In this document: positions 14,956 through 22,251 of the stretch, one piece after another
Layout: each line of letters begins with the position of its first letter
Position numbering within the stretch: the first letter of the stretch is position 1
Assembly: GCA_964489885.1 (NCBI GenBank)
Contig: CAZAZX010000017.1
Coordinates: 1 to 22,251, forward strand
Length of the DNA: 22,251 nucleotides
DNA from: CAKOTZ01 sp964489885
GTDB lineage: Bacteria > Bacillota > Clostridia > TANB77 > CAG-508
Direction: 5' to 3'
Notes under the pieces: generated by a model
Told to the model about the DNA's origin: nothing
The model's input: only the letters and a program-made list of their open reading frames with translations
Databases searched by the model: none
Translations under genes and position numbers: made by a program

Positions 14956-16878
14956 ATGATAAAAGTAACATTAAAGGATGGATCAGTTATTGAAGTTGAA
15001 AAAGATTCATCAATTTATGAAGTAGCTGGTAAAATTAGTGAAGGACTTGCAAGAATGGCAACGTGTGGTATTGTAGATGGAAAAACACAGGATTTAAGAT
15101 ACAAACTAAGAAAAGATTGTACTCTTTCCATTGAAACATTTGACAGTAGCGAAGAGGGGAAAAAGGCATATTGGCACACAACATCTCACATAATGGCACA
15201 AGCTGTAAAAAGACTTTTTCCAAATACAAAGTTTGCAATTGGACCAAGTATAGAAAATGGATTCTATTATGATTTTGATATTGAAAAACCATTTACAGAC
15301 GAAGATAAAGCAAAAATAGAGGAAGAGATGAAAAAAATCATAAAAGAAAATATTCCTATAGAAAGATTTACTTTACCCAAAAAAGAAGCATTAGAATTAA
15401 TGAAAGACCAAATATATAAACAAGAGTTAATTAATGACTTACCTGAAGGAGAAGAAATAAGTTTCTATAAACAAGGAGATTTTACAGATTTATGTGCTGG
15501 ACCACACTTAATGAGCACAGGTAAAGTAAAAGCTGTTAAAATTTTGTCATCATCTGGAGCATATTGGAGAGGCGATGAACACAATAAAATGCTACAAAGA
15601 ATTTATGCTATTTCATTCCCAAAAGCTAGCCAAGTTGACGAATATATGAAGTATTTAGAGGAGTTAAAACAAAGAGACCACAGAAAATTAGGCAAAGAGC
15701 TTGAATTATTTATGACACACGAATTAGTAGGCTCAGGATTGCCAATGTATTTACCAAATGGTGCTACAGTAAGGAGAATTCTTGAAAGATATATCCAGGA
15801 TAAAGAAATTGCAATGGGATATAGTCATGTATATACACCATCACTTGCTAATAGTGCTTTATATAAGGTTTCAGGACATTGGGATCACTATAAAGAAGAT
15901 ATGTTTCCAGTTATGAAAATGGATGAGGAAGAAATAGTTTTAAGACCAATGAATTGTCCTCATCATATGTTAATTTATAAAAATAAAATGCGTTCATATA
16001 GAGATTTACCAATTAGAATTGGAGAACTAGCACATGATTTTAGATTTGAAGATAGTGGTGCTGTTTGTGGACTAGAAAGAGTTCGCGAAATGTGTCAAAA
16101 TGACGCTCACTTATTTGTAAGACCTGATCAAATAAAAGAAGAATTTGGAAAGGTTGTAAAATTAATTCTTGACGTATATAAGGATTTTGGATTTAAAGAT
16201 TATAGATTTAGATTATCATTAAGAGACAAAAATGATAAACACAAATATTTTGATGACGATGAAATGTGGAATAAGGCAGAAAGTCAATTAAGAGAAATAT
16301 TAACAGAACTTAAAGTTCCATTCTATGAGGCTGAAGGAGAAGCAGCATTTTATGGACCAAAATTGGATGTTCAATTAAAGTCAGTTGTAGGACATGATGT
16401 TACTGTTTCAACATGTCAATTAGACTTCTTATTACCTGAAAGATTTGAACTTGAGTATGTTGGTGAAGATGGAGAAAAACATAGACCTGTTGTAATTCAT
16501 AGAGCAATACTTGGTACATTTGACAGATTTATGTGTTTCCTAATTGAAGAAACAAAAGGTGCTTTTCCATTATGGCTTTCACCAATGCAAGTTAAGGTGC
16601 TTCCAATTTCAGATGCGCAAATTGAATATGCAAAAAAGATAGAGGAAAGATTACAAAGTGAAAAAATAAGAGTTAATGTAGACGACAGAAATGAAAAAAT
16701 AGGATATAAAATACGTGAGGCACAACTTCAAAAGGTGCCATATATGTTGGTTGTTGGTGATAAAGAAATTGAAACAAACAGCGTTAGTGTTCGTTCAAGA
16801 GAAAATGGAGATGTTGGACAAGTTAAATTTGAAGAATTTGTAAAACAGATAAAAGAAGAAATAGAAAAATATAAATAA
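14956..16878 (+). CDS. thrS: Threonyl-tRNA synthetase
   Basis: This 640-residue class II synthetase attaches threonine to tRNA-Thr in the cytoplasm. Domain order is complete: TGS (about 1-61), editing/SAD domain with HTTSH (74-78) and CAGPH (180-184), catalytic core (about 240-535) and an anticodon-binding domain (about 545-640). Zinc ligands C334 (MNCPHH), H385 (DAHLF) and H515 (VVIHRAILG) are present, and class II motif 2 is seen in RIGELAHDFRFEDSGAVCGLERVREM. Length is usual. GGGAGG precedes the ATG. Expression is governed by the T-box. The next gene, prfB, starts only 17 bases after the stop, so both probably share this control. Confidence 0.98.
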   Translation: MIKVTLKDGSVIEVEKDSSIYEVAGKISEGLARMATCGIVDGKTQDLRYKLRKDCTLSIETFDSSEEGKKAYWHTTSHIMAQAVKRLFPNTKFAIGPSIENGFYYDFDIEKPFTDEDKAKIEEEMKKIIKENIPIERFTLPKKEALELMKDQIYKQELINDLPEGEEISFYKQGDFTDLCAGPHLMSTGKVKAVKILSSSGAYWRGDEHNKMLQRIYAISFPKASQVDEYMKYLEELKQRDHRKLGKELELFMTHELVGSGLPMYLPNGATVRRILERYIQDKEIAMGYSHVYTPSLANSALYKVSGHWDHYKEDMFPVMKMDEEEIVLRPMNCPHHMLIYKNKMRSYRDLPIRIGELAHDFRFEDSGAVCGLERVREMCQNDAHLFVRPDQIKEEFGKVVKLILDVYKDFGFKDYRFRLSLRDKNDKHKYFDDDEMWNKAESQLREILTELKVPFYEAEGEAAFYGPKLDVQLKSVVGHDVTVSTCQLDFLLPERFELEYVGEDGEKHRPVVIHRAILGTFDRFMCFLIEETKGAFPLWLSPMQVKVLPISDAQIEYAKKIEERLQSEKIRVNVDDRNEKIGYKIREAQLQKVPYMLVVGDKEIETNSVSVRSRENGDVGQVKFEEFVKQIKEEIEKYK

Positions 16879-16895
16879 AATAAGGATGTGATACT

Positions 16896-18021
16896 TTGGT
16901 AGATTTATTTGATAATAAAATTAAATTGCAAGAAATAAAAGATAAAATGGAAAGTTTGGGTGTCTCTCTTTGAATTAGCTAAATTGAATAAGGAAATTAC
17001 AATAATAAAAGATGAAACTACAAAGGAAAATTTTTGGAATGACATTGATAAAGCAAATAATACAATGACAAAATTAAAACAATTAGAAAAAAAACAAATA
17101 AATTATAAAAAAATTATAGATGATTATAATAATTTAACAGAATTAAATGAAATGCTTTTAAATGAGTATGATGAAGAATTAGCAAATGATGTACAAAAAG
17201 GCACTGGAGATTTAAAACAAAACATGGAAAAATTAGAGATGTCTGTTTTATTTAAAGGAAAATTTGATAAAAATAATGCTATAATAACACTCCATCCTGG
17301 AGCAGGTGGAACTGAATCTCAAGATTGGGTACAAATGCTGTATAGAATGTATTCAAGATGGGCAAATTTAAATAGCTTTGACTTTAAGGAATTAGATTAT
17401 CTAGAAGGAGACGAGGCAGGAATTAAAAGTGTTACAGCACTTGTTTCTGGAGAAAATGCTTATGGATACTTGAAAAGTGAAATGGGTGTTCATCGCCTTG
17501 TTAGAATTTCACCTTTTGATGCAAATAAAAGGAGACATACTTCGTTTGCATCTGTTGAAGTTTTACCAGAAATTGATGATGATATTGAAATTAATATAAA
17601 TCCAGAAGATTTAAGAATTGATACATATAGATCTTCTGGAGCGGGAGGACAACATATAAATAAAACTGACTCTGCGATAAGAATAACGCACATTCCAACT
17701 AATATTGTTGTATCTTGCCAAAATGAAAGGTCACAAATAAAAAATAGAGAAACAGCAATGAAAATGCTTAAATCTAAGCTTTTAGATTTAAAAGAAAAAG
17801 AACACAAGGATAAAATTGAAGATTTAAAGGGAGTTCAACATGAAATAGCATGGGGAAACCAAATTAGATCTTATGTATTTCAGCCATATACTCTTGTAAA
17901 AGATCATAGGACAGGCTATGAGGTTGGAAATATTGAAGCTGTAATGAATGGAGAACTAAATGGGTTTATGCTTGCATATTTAAAAGAGAATAAGCAATTT
18001 GGGACGGAGGATTTTTGCTAA
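16896..18021 (+). CDS. prfB: Peptide chain release factor 2, made by programmed +1 frameshift
   Basis: The coding sequence is join(16896-16970, 16972-18021), giving 374 residues. It starts at TTG (16896) with AAGGA nine bases upstream, runs 25 codons to CTT, meets an in-frame TGA (16971-16973), and continues in the +1 frame at GAA (16972). With this reconstruction SPF falls at 205-207 and GGQ at 250-252, the same numbers as in E. coli RF2, which strongly supports it. SPF is the UGA/UAA anticodon-like tripeptide and GGQ the peptidyl hydrolysis motif. RF2 levels regulate the frameshift. The stimulatory site upstream is weak (GGGTG, five bases before CTT), and the stop context is TGAA. The last residues KQFGTEDFC come from an inserted-looking hairpin (17995-18055). 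A start at GTG 16960 would omit the N terminus. Confidence 0.95.
16958..16974 (+). promoter_or_regulatory. prfB: prfB programmed +1 frameshift site
   Basis: The slippery CTT codon (16968-16970) is followed by the in-frame stop TGA (16971-16973) and A16974. The internal Shine-Dalgarno-like GGGTG (16958-16962) lies five bases from CTT; the classical arrangement is AGGGGG three bases from CTT with a C after TGA. Slippage by one base puts ribosomes on GAA. Confidence 0.92.
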
Positions 18022-18055
18022 TTTCCAATGAGCAAAAATCCTCCGCCCCAAATTG
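17995..18055 (+). terminator. Long hairpin at the prfB 3' end: terminator or palindromic repeat element
   Basis: A 25-base arm (17995-18019) and its inverted copy (18031-18055) match at 24 of 25 positions, with an 11-base loop. The core is GGGACGGAGG/CCTCCGCCCC, far more GC-rich than its surroundings. TTCTTAATTTTG follows, so it may serve as terminator. It overlaps the last eight prfB codons and the stop. The shape recalls REP-type palindromes of Clostridia, but copy number cannot be judged from this window. Confidence 0.75.
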
Positions 18056-18088
18056 TTCTTAATTTTGAATAAATCTAATTTATTTTGC

Positions 18089-18117
18089 TTGCATTTATTA
18101 GACTTTTGTTGTAAAAT
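18089..18117 (+). promoter_or_regulatory. Predicted rpsO promoter
   Basis: TTGCAT (18089-18094), a 17-base spacer and TAAAAT (18112-18117) give a good SigA match. The transcript would start near 18124, leaving a leader of about 110 bases before rpsO. Confidence 0.65.
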
Positions 18118-18123
18118 ATATTT

Positions 18124-18235
18124 GCTTGTTAATAAATAACTTTTTTAGCAAGTTTCACCATATACTTAGTTTAGGGATAATAACACAACTTAAACTCAGT
18201 TTGTGGCAAAGTAGATAATATAGGAGGTGTAGCAA
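18124..18235 (+). promoter_or_regulatory. Structured rpsO leader, candidate S15 autoregulatory RNA
   Basis: The leader can form an eight-pair stem AGTTTAGG/CTTAAACT (18168-18175 with 18189-18196). Its loop contains CACAA (18184-18188), complementary to TTGTG (18201-18205) downstream, which would make an H-type pseudoknot 17 bases before the Shine-Dalgarno AGGAGGTG (18222-18229). S15 is known to repress its own mRNA through leader structures in several phyla, including a pseudoknot in E. coli. The linking loop of four bases is short for an eight-pair stem, so the exact register is uncertain. Confidence 0.4.
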
Positions 18236-18499
18236 ATGACAAAAGAAAGAAAACAAGAAATAATCTCTACTTATAGAAGAGATGAAAATGATACTGGTTC
18301 ACCTGAAGTGCAAATTGCTCTTTTAACAGAAAGAATCAATGAACTTACAGAACACTTAAAAGTTCATAAAAAAGATAATCATTCAAGAAGAGGGCTTTTA
18401 AAAATGGTTGGTAAAAGAAGAAATTTACTTAACTATTTAGCAAAGAAAGATATCGAAAGATATAGACAAATTGCTCAAAAGCTATCATTAAGAAAATAG
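18236..18499 (+). CDS. rpsO: 30S ribosomal protein S15
   Basis: This 87-residue ribosomal protein binds the central domain of 16S rRNA early in 30S assembly. It is recognisable end to end: DTGSPEVQIALLTERINELTEHLKVHKKDNHSRRGLLKMVGKRRNLLNYL and the ending RYRQIAQKLSLRK. Length is the family norm (87-89). AGGAGGTG precedes the ATG. It has its own promoter and terminator, and the following gene is pnp, a conserved order in many bacteria. Confidence 0.98.
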   Translation: MTKERKQEIISTYRRDENDTGSPEVQIALLTERINELTEHLKVHKKDNHSRRGLLKMVGKRRNLLNYLAKKDIERYRQIAQKLSLRK

Positions 18500-18505
18500 T
18501 TTATT

Positions 18506-18538
18506 AAAGGGGCAGACAATTGTTGTCTACCCTTTTTG
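18506..18538 (+). terminator. Rho-independent terminator after rpsO
   Basis: AAAGGG (18506-18511) and AGACAA pair with TTGTCT and CCCTTT around a short TTG loop, with a small internal asymmetry (GC against A). A TTTTT tract closes it. It uncouples rpsO from pnp. Confidence 0.88.
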
Positions 18539-18565
18539 TTATGTTAAATGTTTTGGGATAGTAGC

Positions 18566-18594
18566 TTGTATTAAAATATATAATTAAGTATATT
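18566..18594 (+). promoter_or_regulatory. Predicted pnp promoter
   Basis: TTGTAT (18566-18571), a 17-base spacer and TATATT (18589-18594) lie between the rpsO terminator and pnp. The start would be near 18601, giving a short leader that ends with TTAGGAGGT before the ATG. Confidence 0.5.
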
Positions 18595-18599
18595 TTAAT
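18570..18599. repeat. Perfect A/T inverted repeat across the pnp promoter
   Basis: ATTAAAATATA (18570-18580), an eight-base spacer and TATATTTTAAT (18589-18599) are perfect inverted copies, extendable by one T-A pair. The spacer fills the gap between the promoter boxes. It may be an operator or a chance A/T symmetry. Confidence 0.45.
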
Positions 18600-18644
18600 A
18601 GAGGTTACTCCTTGAAGCATTTAACTAAAATTTAGGAGGTATAT

Positions 18645-20744
18645 ATGTTTAAAAGTTATGAAATGGATCTTGCAGGCAGAAAGCTTGTAATTGAAACAGG
18701 TAAAATGGGAGGACTAGCTAATGGAAGTTGCCTAGTAAAATATGGGGATACTGCAGTGCTTGTTAATGTTACTGCATCTAAAGAACCAAAAGAAGGTATA
18801 GATTTTTTCCCGTTATCAGTAGATTATGAAGAAAGATTATATGCTGTTGGTAAAATACCTGGAAGTTTCCAAAAAAGAGAGGGAAGACCATCAGAAAAAG
18901 CTATTTTAACATCAAGGGTTATAGATAGACCAATCCGTCCTTTATTTCCGAAAGATTTTAGAAATGATGTATGTGTTTCTGCATTAGTATTGTCTGTAGA
19001 ACAAGATAATATGCCAGAAATTTGTGCAATGATTGGCTCATCAGCAGCTTTATCAATTTCTGATATTCCATTTGGAGGACCAACAGGTTCTGTAAACGTT
19101 GGCTATGTTGATAATAAAATTGTTATAAATCCGACAGAAGAACAAAGAAAAAATAGTAGATTGAATTTAACTGTTTCTGGAACTATGGAAAAGATTGCTA
19201 TGATTGAAGCTGGAGCAGATGAAATTCCAGATGATATTATGCTACAAGCAATTAAAGAAGCACATATTGAAATTAAGAGAATTTGTGAATTTATTACAAA
19301 CATAAAAAATGAGATTGGAAAAGAAAAATTTGAATATCAATCATTTACAGTAAATGAAGAAATTTATAATGAAATAGAGACAAATTTTAAAGAGAGAATG
19401 TATAATGATGTACAAGCTCAAGATAAGTTAGACAGAGATAGAAATATTGAAATATTCACAGATGATGTTATGAAATATTTTGAAGAAAAATTAGGTGAAG
19501 ATGTTCTAGATGAAAATAAAACTGATATATTAGATAGTATAAACAAATTAGAAAAAAAATGTGTTAGAGAAATGATTTTTAATGAACATAAAAGACCTGA
19601 TGGTAGAGCAATAGATGAAATTAGACCACTTTCTTGTGAAGTTGGAGTTTTACCTCGTACTCACGGTAGTGCACTATTTACAAGAGGACGTACACAAGTA
19701 TTATCTGTTGCTACACTAGGAATGGTAAGTGAAGAACAAATACTTGATGGATTAGATAATGAAGAATCAAAAAGATATATGCACCACTATAATTTCCCTT
19801 CATATAGCGTTGGAGAAGCAAGACCTTCTAGAGGACCTGGAAGAAGAGAAATTGGTCATGGCGCTTTGGCAGAAAGAGCATTACTACCAGTAATTCCTGA
19901 TGAAGAAGATTTTCCTTATTCAATAAGAGTTGTATCTGAAGTCCTAAGCTCAAATGGTTCAACATCACAAGCTAGTGTTTGTGGAAGTACTTTAGCATTA
20001 ATGGATGCTGGTGTTCCAATTAAAAAACCAGTTGCTGGTATTTCAACAGGATTAGTAACAAGCCCAGACTCTGATGAATATGTTATGCTAACAGATATTC
20101 AGGGATTAGAAGATTTTTTTGGAGATATGGATTTTAAAGTTGCTGGAACAAAGGATGGAATTACAGCTATACAAGTTGATATAAAGGTTGATGGATTAAC
20201 ATATGATATAATTGAAGAAGCTTTTGCAAGAACAAACAAAGCCAGACATTATATTTTAGATGAAATTATGCTAAAGCAACTTCCAGCACCAAGAAAAGAA
20301 ATTTCTAAATATGCACCAAAAATAATAAACACAGTTATAAATCCAGAAAAAATTAAAGATGTTATTGGCTCAGGCGGAAAGGTTATAAACAAAATTATTG
20401 CTGAAACTGGAGTTAAAATGGATATAGAAGATGACGGACGTGTATTTATATATTCAGAAAATAAGGACAATGCAAACAAAGCGCTAGAAATAGTAAAAGA
20501 ATTAACTAGAGAAATAGAGGTTGGAGGAATATATACTGGCACTGTTGTAAGAATAATGAACTTTGGCGCATTTGTAGATATTGGCGGAGGAAAAGAAGGT
20601 CTTGTTCATATCTCAAAAATTTCTAATAAAAGAGTCGAGAAAGTAGAAGATGTATTAAAGGTTGGAGAAAAGGTTACAGTTAAAGTTTATGAAATAGATG
20701 ATCAAGGCAGAATTAATTTAACCATGAAGGGAATAGAAGAATAG
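18645..20744 (+). CDS. pnp: Polyribonucleotide nucleotidyltransferase (PNPase)
   Basis: This 699-residue phosphorolytic 3'-5' exoribonuclease works in cytoplasmic mRNA decay. Architecture is complete: first RNase PH core (about 1-215, KREGRPSEKAILTSRVIDRPIRPLFP), helical linker, second catalytic RNase PH core (about 310-545, RPDGRAIDEIRPL, RTHGSALFTRGRTQ and the DGITAIQVDIKVDGL aspartates), KH domain with IGSGGKVI (574-581), and S1 domain (about 627-695, GTVVRIMNFGAFVDIGGGKEGLVHIS). Length is normal (about 700). The Shine-Dalgarno GGAGG is well spaced. A stop of TAG is followed at once by a weak hairpin. Confidence 0.98.
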   Translation: MFKSYEMDLAGRKLVIETGKMGGLANGSCLVKYGDTAVLVNVTASKEPKEGIDFFPLSVDYEERLYAVGKIPGSFQKREGRPSEKAILTSRVIDRPIRPLFPKDFRNDVCVSALVLSVEQDNMPEICAMIGSSAALSISDIPFGGPTGSVNVGYVDNKIVINPTEEQRKNSRLNLTVSGTMEKIAMIEAGADEIPDDIMLQAIKEAHIEIKRICEFITNIKNEIGKEKFEYQSFTVNEEIYNEIETNFKERMYNDVQAQDKLDRDRNIEIFTDDVMKYFEEKLGEDVLDENKTDILDSINKLEKKCVREMIFNEHKRPDGRAIDEIRPLSCEVGVLPRTHGSALFTRGRTQVLSVATLGMVSEEQILDGLDNEESKRYMHHYNFPSYSVGEARPSRGPGRREIGHGALAERALLPVIPDEEDFPYSIRVVSEVLSSNGSTSQASVCGSTLALMDAGVPIKKPVAGISTGLVTSPDSDEYVMLTDIQGLEDFFGDMDFKVAGTKDGITAIQVDIKVDGLTYDIIEEAFARTNKARHYILDEIMLKQLPAPRKEISKYAPKIINTVINPEKIKDVIGSGGKVINKIIAETGVKMDIEDDGRVFIYSENKDNANKALEIVKELTREIEVGGIYTGTVVRIMNFGAFVDIGGGKEGLVHISKISNKRVEKVEDVLKVGEKVTVKVYEIDDQGRINLTMKGIEE

Positions 20745-20746
20745 CT

Positions 20747-20775
20747 AGCCAAAATATTGGCTTTACAGTGTTTTT
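20747..20775 (+). terminator. Candidate terminator after pnp
   Basis: AGCCAA (20747-20752) and TTGGCT (20757-20762) form a six-pair hairpin with an AATA loop three bases after the stop. The T-tract (TTTTT) is offset by seven bases, so efficiency is doubtful. Confidence 0.5.
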
Positions 20776-20807
20776 GCAAATTTTACCAAATATTTAATGA
20801 AAATGTA

Positions 20808-20836
20808 TTGAAAAATTTAAAAATATCGCATATAAT
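20808..20836 (+). promoter_or_regulatory. Strong predicted promoter of the glycosyltransferase gene
   Basis: TTGAAA (20808-20813), an exact 17-base spacer and TATAAT (20831-20836) make the best SigA-type match in the window. The start is expected near 20843, about 50 bases before the gene. Confidence 0.8.
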
Positions 20837-20894
20837 AATAAAAGAGTGTAATTTTCGACATGATTAAAATTATTAATATGAAAAGAGGTTTAAA

Positions 20895-22121
20895 ATGAAA
20901 TATTTATATATACTTCAACAAGCCTTAATATGGGTCATAACTATATTTTGGTTATATCAGATTTTAGTAAGTATATGTTCGTTGATTAAACTTAAGGATA
21001 AGCCATTATTAGTAAATAAAAAACATAAATTTATGGCTATAATACCAGCTCACAATGAAGAAGCCGTTGTTGCCAATTTGATTGACAGTTTGAAAAAACA
21101 AGATTATCCAAAGGAATTATTAGATATATATGTTATAGCTGATAACTGCACAGATAATACAGCTAAAATTTCAAGAGAAGCTGGAGCAATTGTTTTAGAA
21201 AGATTTGATGAAACAAAGAAAACAAAAGGTTATGCATTACAATGGTTCTTAAATAAAAAGGTTGCAGAAGATGCTGATTATGATGCTTTTTGTGTTTTCG
21301 ATGCTGATAATATTGTTATGCCAGATTTTTTTGAAAATATGAATAAAAAATTATGCCAAGGTGAAGAAATTGTTCAAGGATATAGAGATATTAAAAATCC
21401 TACAGATAGCTGGATTTCAGCAGGGTATGCAATATTCTATTGGACAATGAACCGTTTTTATCACTTAGCAAGATATAATTTAGGACTTTCACCATTAATA
21501 AATGGTACAGGTTTTATGGTTAAATTTGATATAGTAAAAAAAGAAGGATGGAATACTAAAACTTTAACTGAAGATATAGAGTTTTCATTAAAGAGTATTG
21601 CAAAAGGAAGAAAATTAGGTTGGGCATTAGATGCAAAAGTTTATGATGAACAACCAATAGGATTTAAACAATCATGGTCACAAAGGTCTAGATGGACAGT
21701 TGGACACTTACAATGTATGAAATATTATACTAAAGATTTGGCTAATGGAATTAAAGAAAATAAATCTTTAATGAATTTTGATGGATTCTTATATATACTT
21801 GGAATTCCAATGATGCTTATTACATTTTTGTTACTAGGTGTAGATACAGCAATTTATTTAGCAGATGGAATGACTTATAATGAATTAATTGTAAATTATG
21901 GAAAGTATTTATTTGCAACATTTATATTGCCAATTGTTGTCGCAGCATTAATAATGTTTTTAGATAAGAGACCAATTAAACCTATGATAAAAGGTTTAGT
22001 GATGTATCCGCTTTTCTTAGGTTCATGGATTTTAATAAATTTAAAATGTATAGTAAAACCAGATACTAAATGGGAGAAAATTAATCACGTTAGAAGTGTT
22101 AAAATTAACGATGTAGCATAA
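20895..22121 (+). CDS. Membrane family 2 glycosyltransferase (processive, BcsA/NodC-like)
   Basis: This 408-residue inverting GT2 enzyme has one N-terminal membrane segment (about 5-31), a cytosolic GT-A domain (about 45-275) and three C-terminal segments (about 297-322, 337-356, 365-386). Catalytic landmarks are PAHNEE (51-56), IADNCTDNT (81-89), FDADN (135-139, metal-binding D-x-D), TED (225-227, catalytic base) and QRSRW (263-267). This Q-x-x-R-W set is typical of processive polysaccharide synthases, so it may extend and export a glycan, though single-sugar transfer cannot be excluded. AGAGG precedes the ATG. It stands alone with its own promoter and terminator; no polysaccharide genes adjoin within the window. 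Donor and acceptor are unknown. Confidence 0.92.
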   Translation: MKYLYILQQALIWVITIFWLYQILVSICSLIKLKDKPLLVNKKHKFMAIIPAHNEEAVVANLIDSLKKQDYPKELLDIYVIADNCTDNTAKISREAGAIVLERFDETKKTKGYALQWFLNKKVAEDADYDAFCVFDADNIVMPDFFENMNKKLCQGEEIVQGYRDIKNPTDSWISAGYAIFYWTMNRFYHLARYNLGLSPLINGTGFMVKFDIVKKEGWNTKTLTEDIEFSLKSIAKGRKLGWALDAKVYDEQPIGFKQSWSQRSRWTVGHLQCMKYYTKDLANGIKENKSLMNFDGFLYILGIPMMLITFLLLGVDTAIYLADGMTYNELIVNYGKYLFATFILPIVVAALIMFLDKRPIKPMIKGLVMYPLFLGSWILINLKCIVKPDTKWEKINHVRSVKINDVA

Positions 22122-22123
22122 AT

Positions 22124-22161
22124 AAAGCAGGTAGTTGTATTAAAAAACAACTACCTGTTTT
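22124..22161. terminator. Bidirectional terminator between convergent genes
   Basis: A perfect 11-pair core CAGGTAGTTGT/ACAACTACCTG (22128-22138 with 22147-22157) is extended by AAAG/TTTT, with an eight-base loop. A/T-rich tracts lie on both sides, so it can end the glycosyltransferase transcript and the - strand transcript. Confidence 0.85.
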
Positions 22162-22164
22162 GCT

Positions 22165-22251
22165 TTATTCAGCAACAATATCTTTTTTTACCCAAACAGA
22201 AACACTTCCACCTTTTGTATAGAAAATGCCATTACCATCATTATCAACATA
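22165..22251 (-). CDS. C-terminal fragment of an unidentified protein
   Basis: The - strand is open from the window edge (22251) to a TAA at 22165-22167, giving 28 residues that end GGSVSVWVKKDIVAE. The preceding part, VDNDGNGIFYTKGG, has a DxDxNG-like look, but 28 residues are too few to assign a family. Its stop lies four bases from the convergent terminator, which supports it being a real gene end. The start is outside the window. Confidence 0.6.
   Translation of the reverse strand, partial: YVDNDGNGIFYTKGGSVSVWVKKDIVAE

Noticed and set aside
16960..16971. GTG start for prfB
   Set aside because: It is inside the frameshift region. The 25-codon upstream frame with its own binding site restores the standard RF2 numbering of SPF and GGQ.

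Overview
The window reads as chromosomal DNA of a very AT-rich, low-GC Gram-positive bacterium, most likely a member of the Clostridia. The supporting signs are strong purine-rich Shine-Dalgarno sites, AGA-dominated arginine codons, a T-box leader ahead of thrS, a PdaA-type deacetylase, and an ftsEX - M23 peptidase - ctp cassette. Eighteen complete genes lie on the + strand. A fragment of a convergent gene closes the window on the - strand. I found no tRNA, rRNA, CRISPR array, transposase or phage gene.

Region 1 (84-5697) is the most unusual part. It is a compact five-gene cassette: a CbxX/SpoVK-type AAA+ ATPase, a membrane-anchored extracellular substrate-binding protein (SBP) fused to a von Willebrand A (vWA) domain, an XpaC-family membrane protein, a second membrane-anchored SBP without vWA, and a TelA (toxic anion resistance) protein. 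It ends at a strong terminator (5728-5774). TelA and XpaC are known to co-occur in tellurite/envelope-stress gene neighbourhoods. The two orphan SBP ectodomains without any ABC transporter, plus the dedicated AAA+ protein, suggest a signalling or envelope-remodelling system rather than a transporter. The AAA gene has no visible ribosome binding site and may be a truncated remnant.

Region 2 (5877-14633) concerns the cell wall and envelope. A monocistronic pdaA-like deacetylase is followed by a well-formed promoter whose -10 box lies in a perfect palindrome. That promoter drives ftsE-ftsX, two tandem PcsB-like M23 peptidases, a CtpA/CtpB-type protease, an unknown membrane-anchored protein and a long-chain acyl-CoA synthetase-like enzyme. 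Gaps between these genes are small or negative. FtsEX is known to gate peptidoglycan hydrolases through coiled-coil partners, so the cassette is a coherent wall-cleavage module.

Region 3 (14634-20762) is translation and RNA turnover. A threonine T-box controls thrS, and prfB follows 17 bases later with a programmed +1 frameshift. The 3' end of prfB is embedded in a long GC-rich hairpin that looks like a mobile palindromic element. rpsO then has its own promoter and a leader that can fold into a pseudoknot, and pnp has its own promoter. rpsO-pnp is a widely conserved order.

Region 4 (20808-22251) holds a membrane GT2 glycosyltransferase with a near-consensus promoter, a bidirectional terminator, and the C-terminal 28 codons of a - strand gene of unknown function.

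All 19 gene ends use TAA (16) or TAG (3). The only TGA in a decoding position is the prfB frameshift site.
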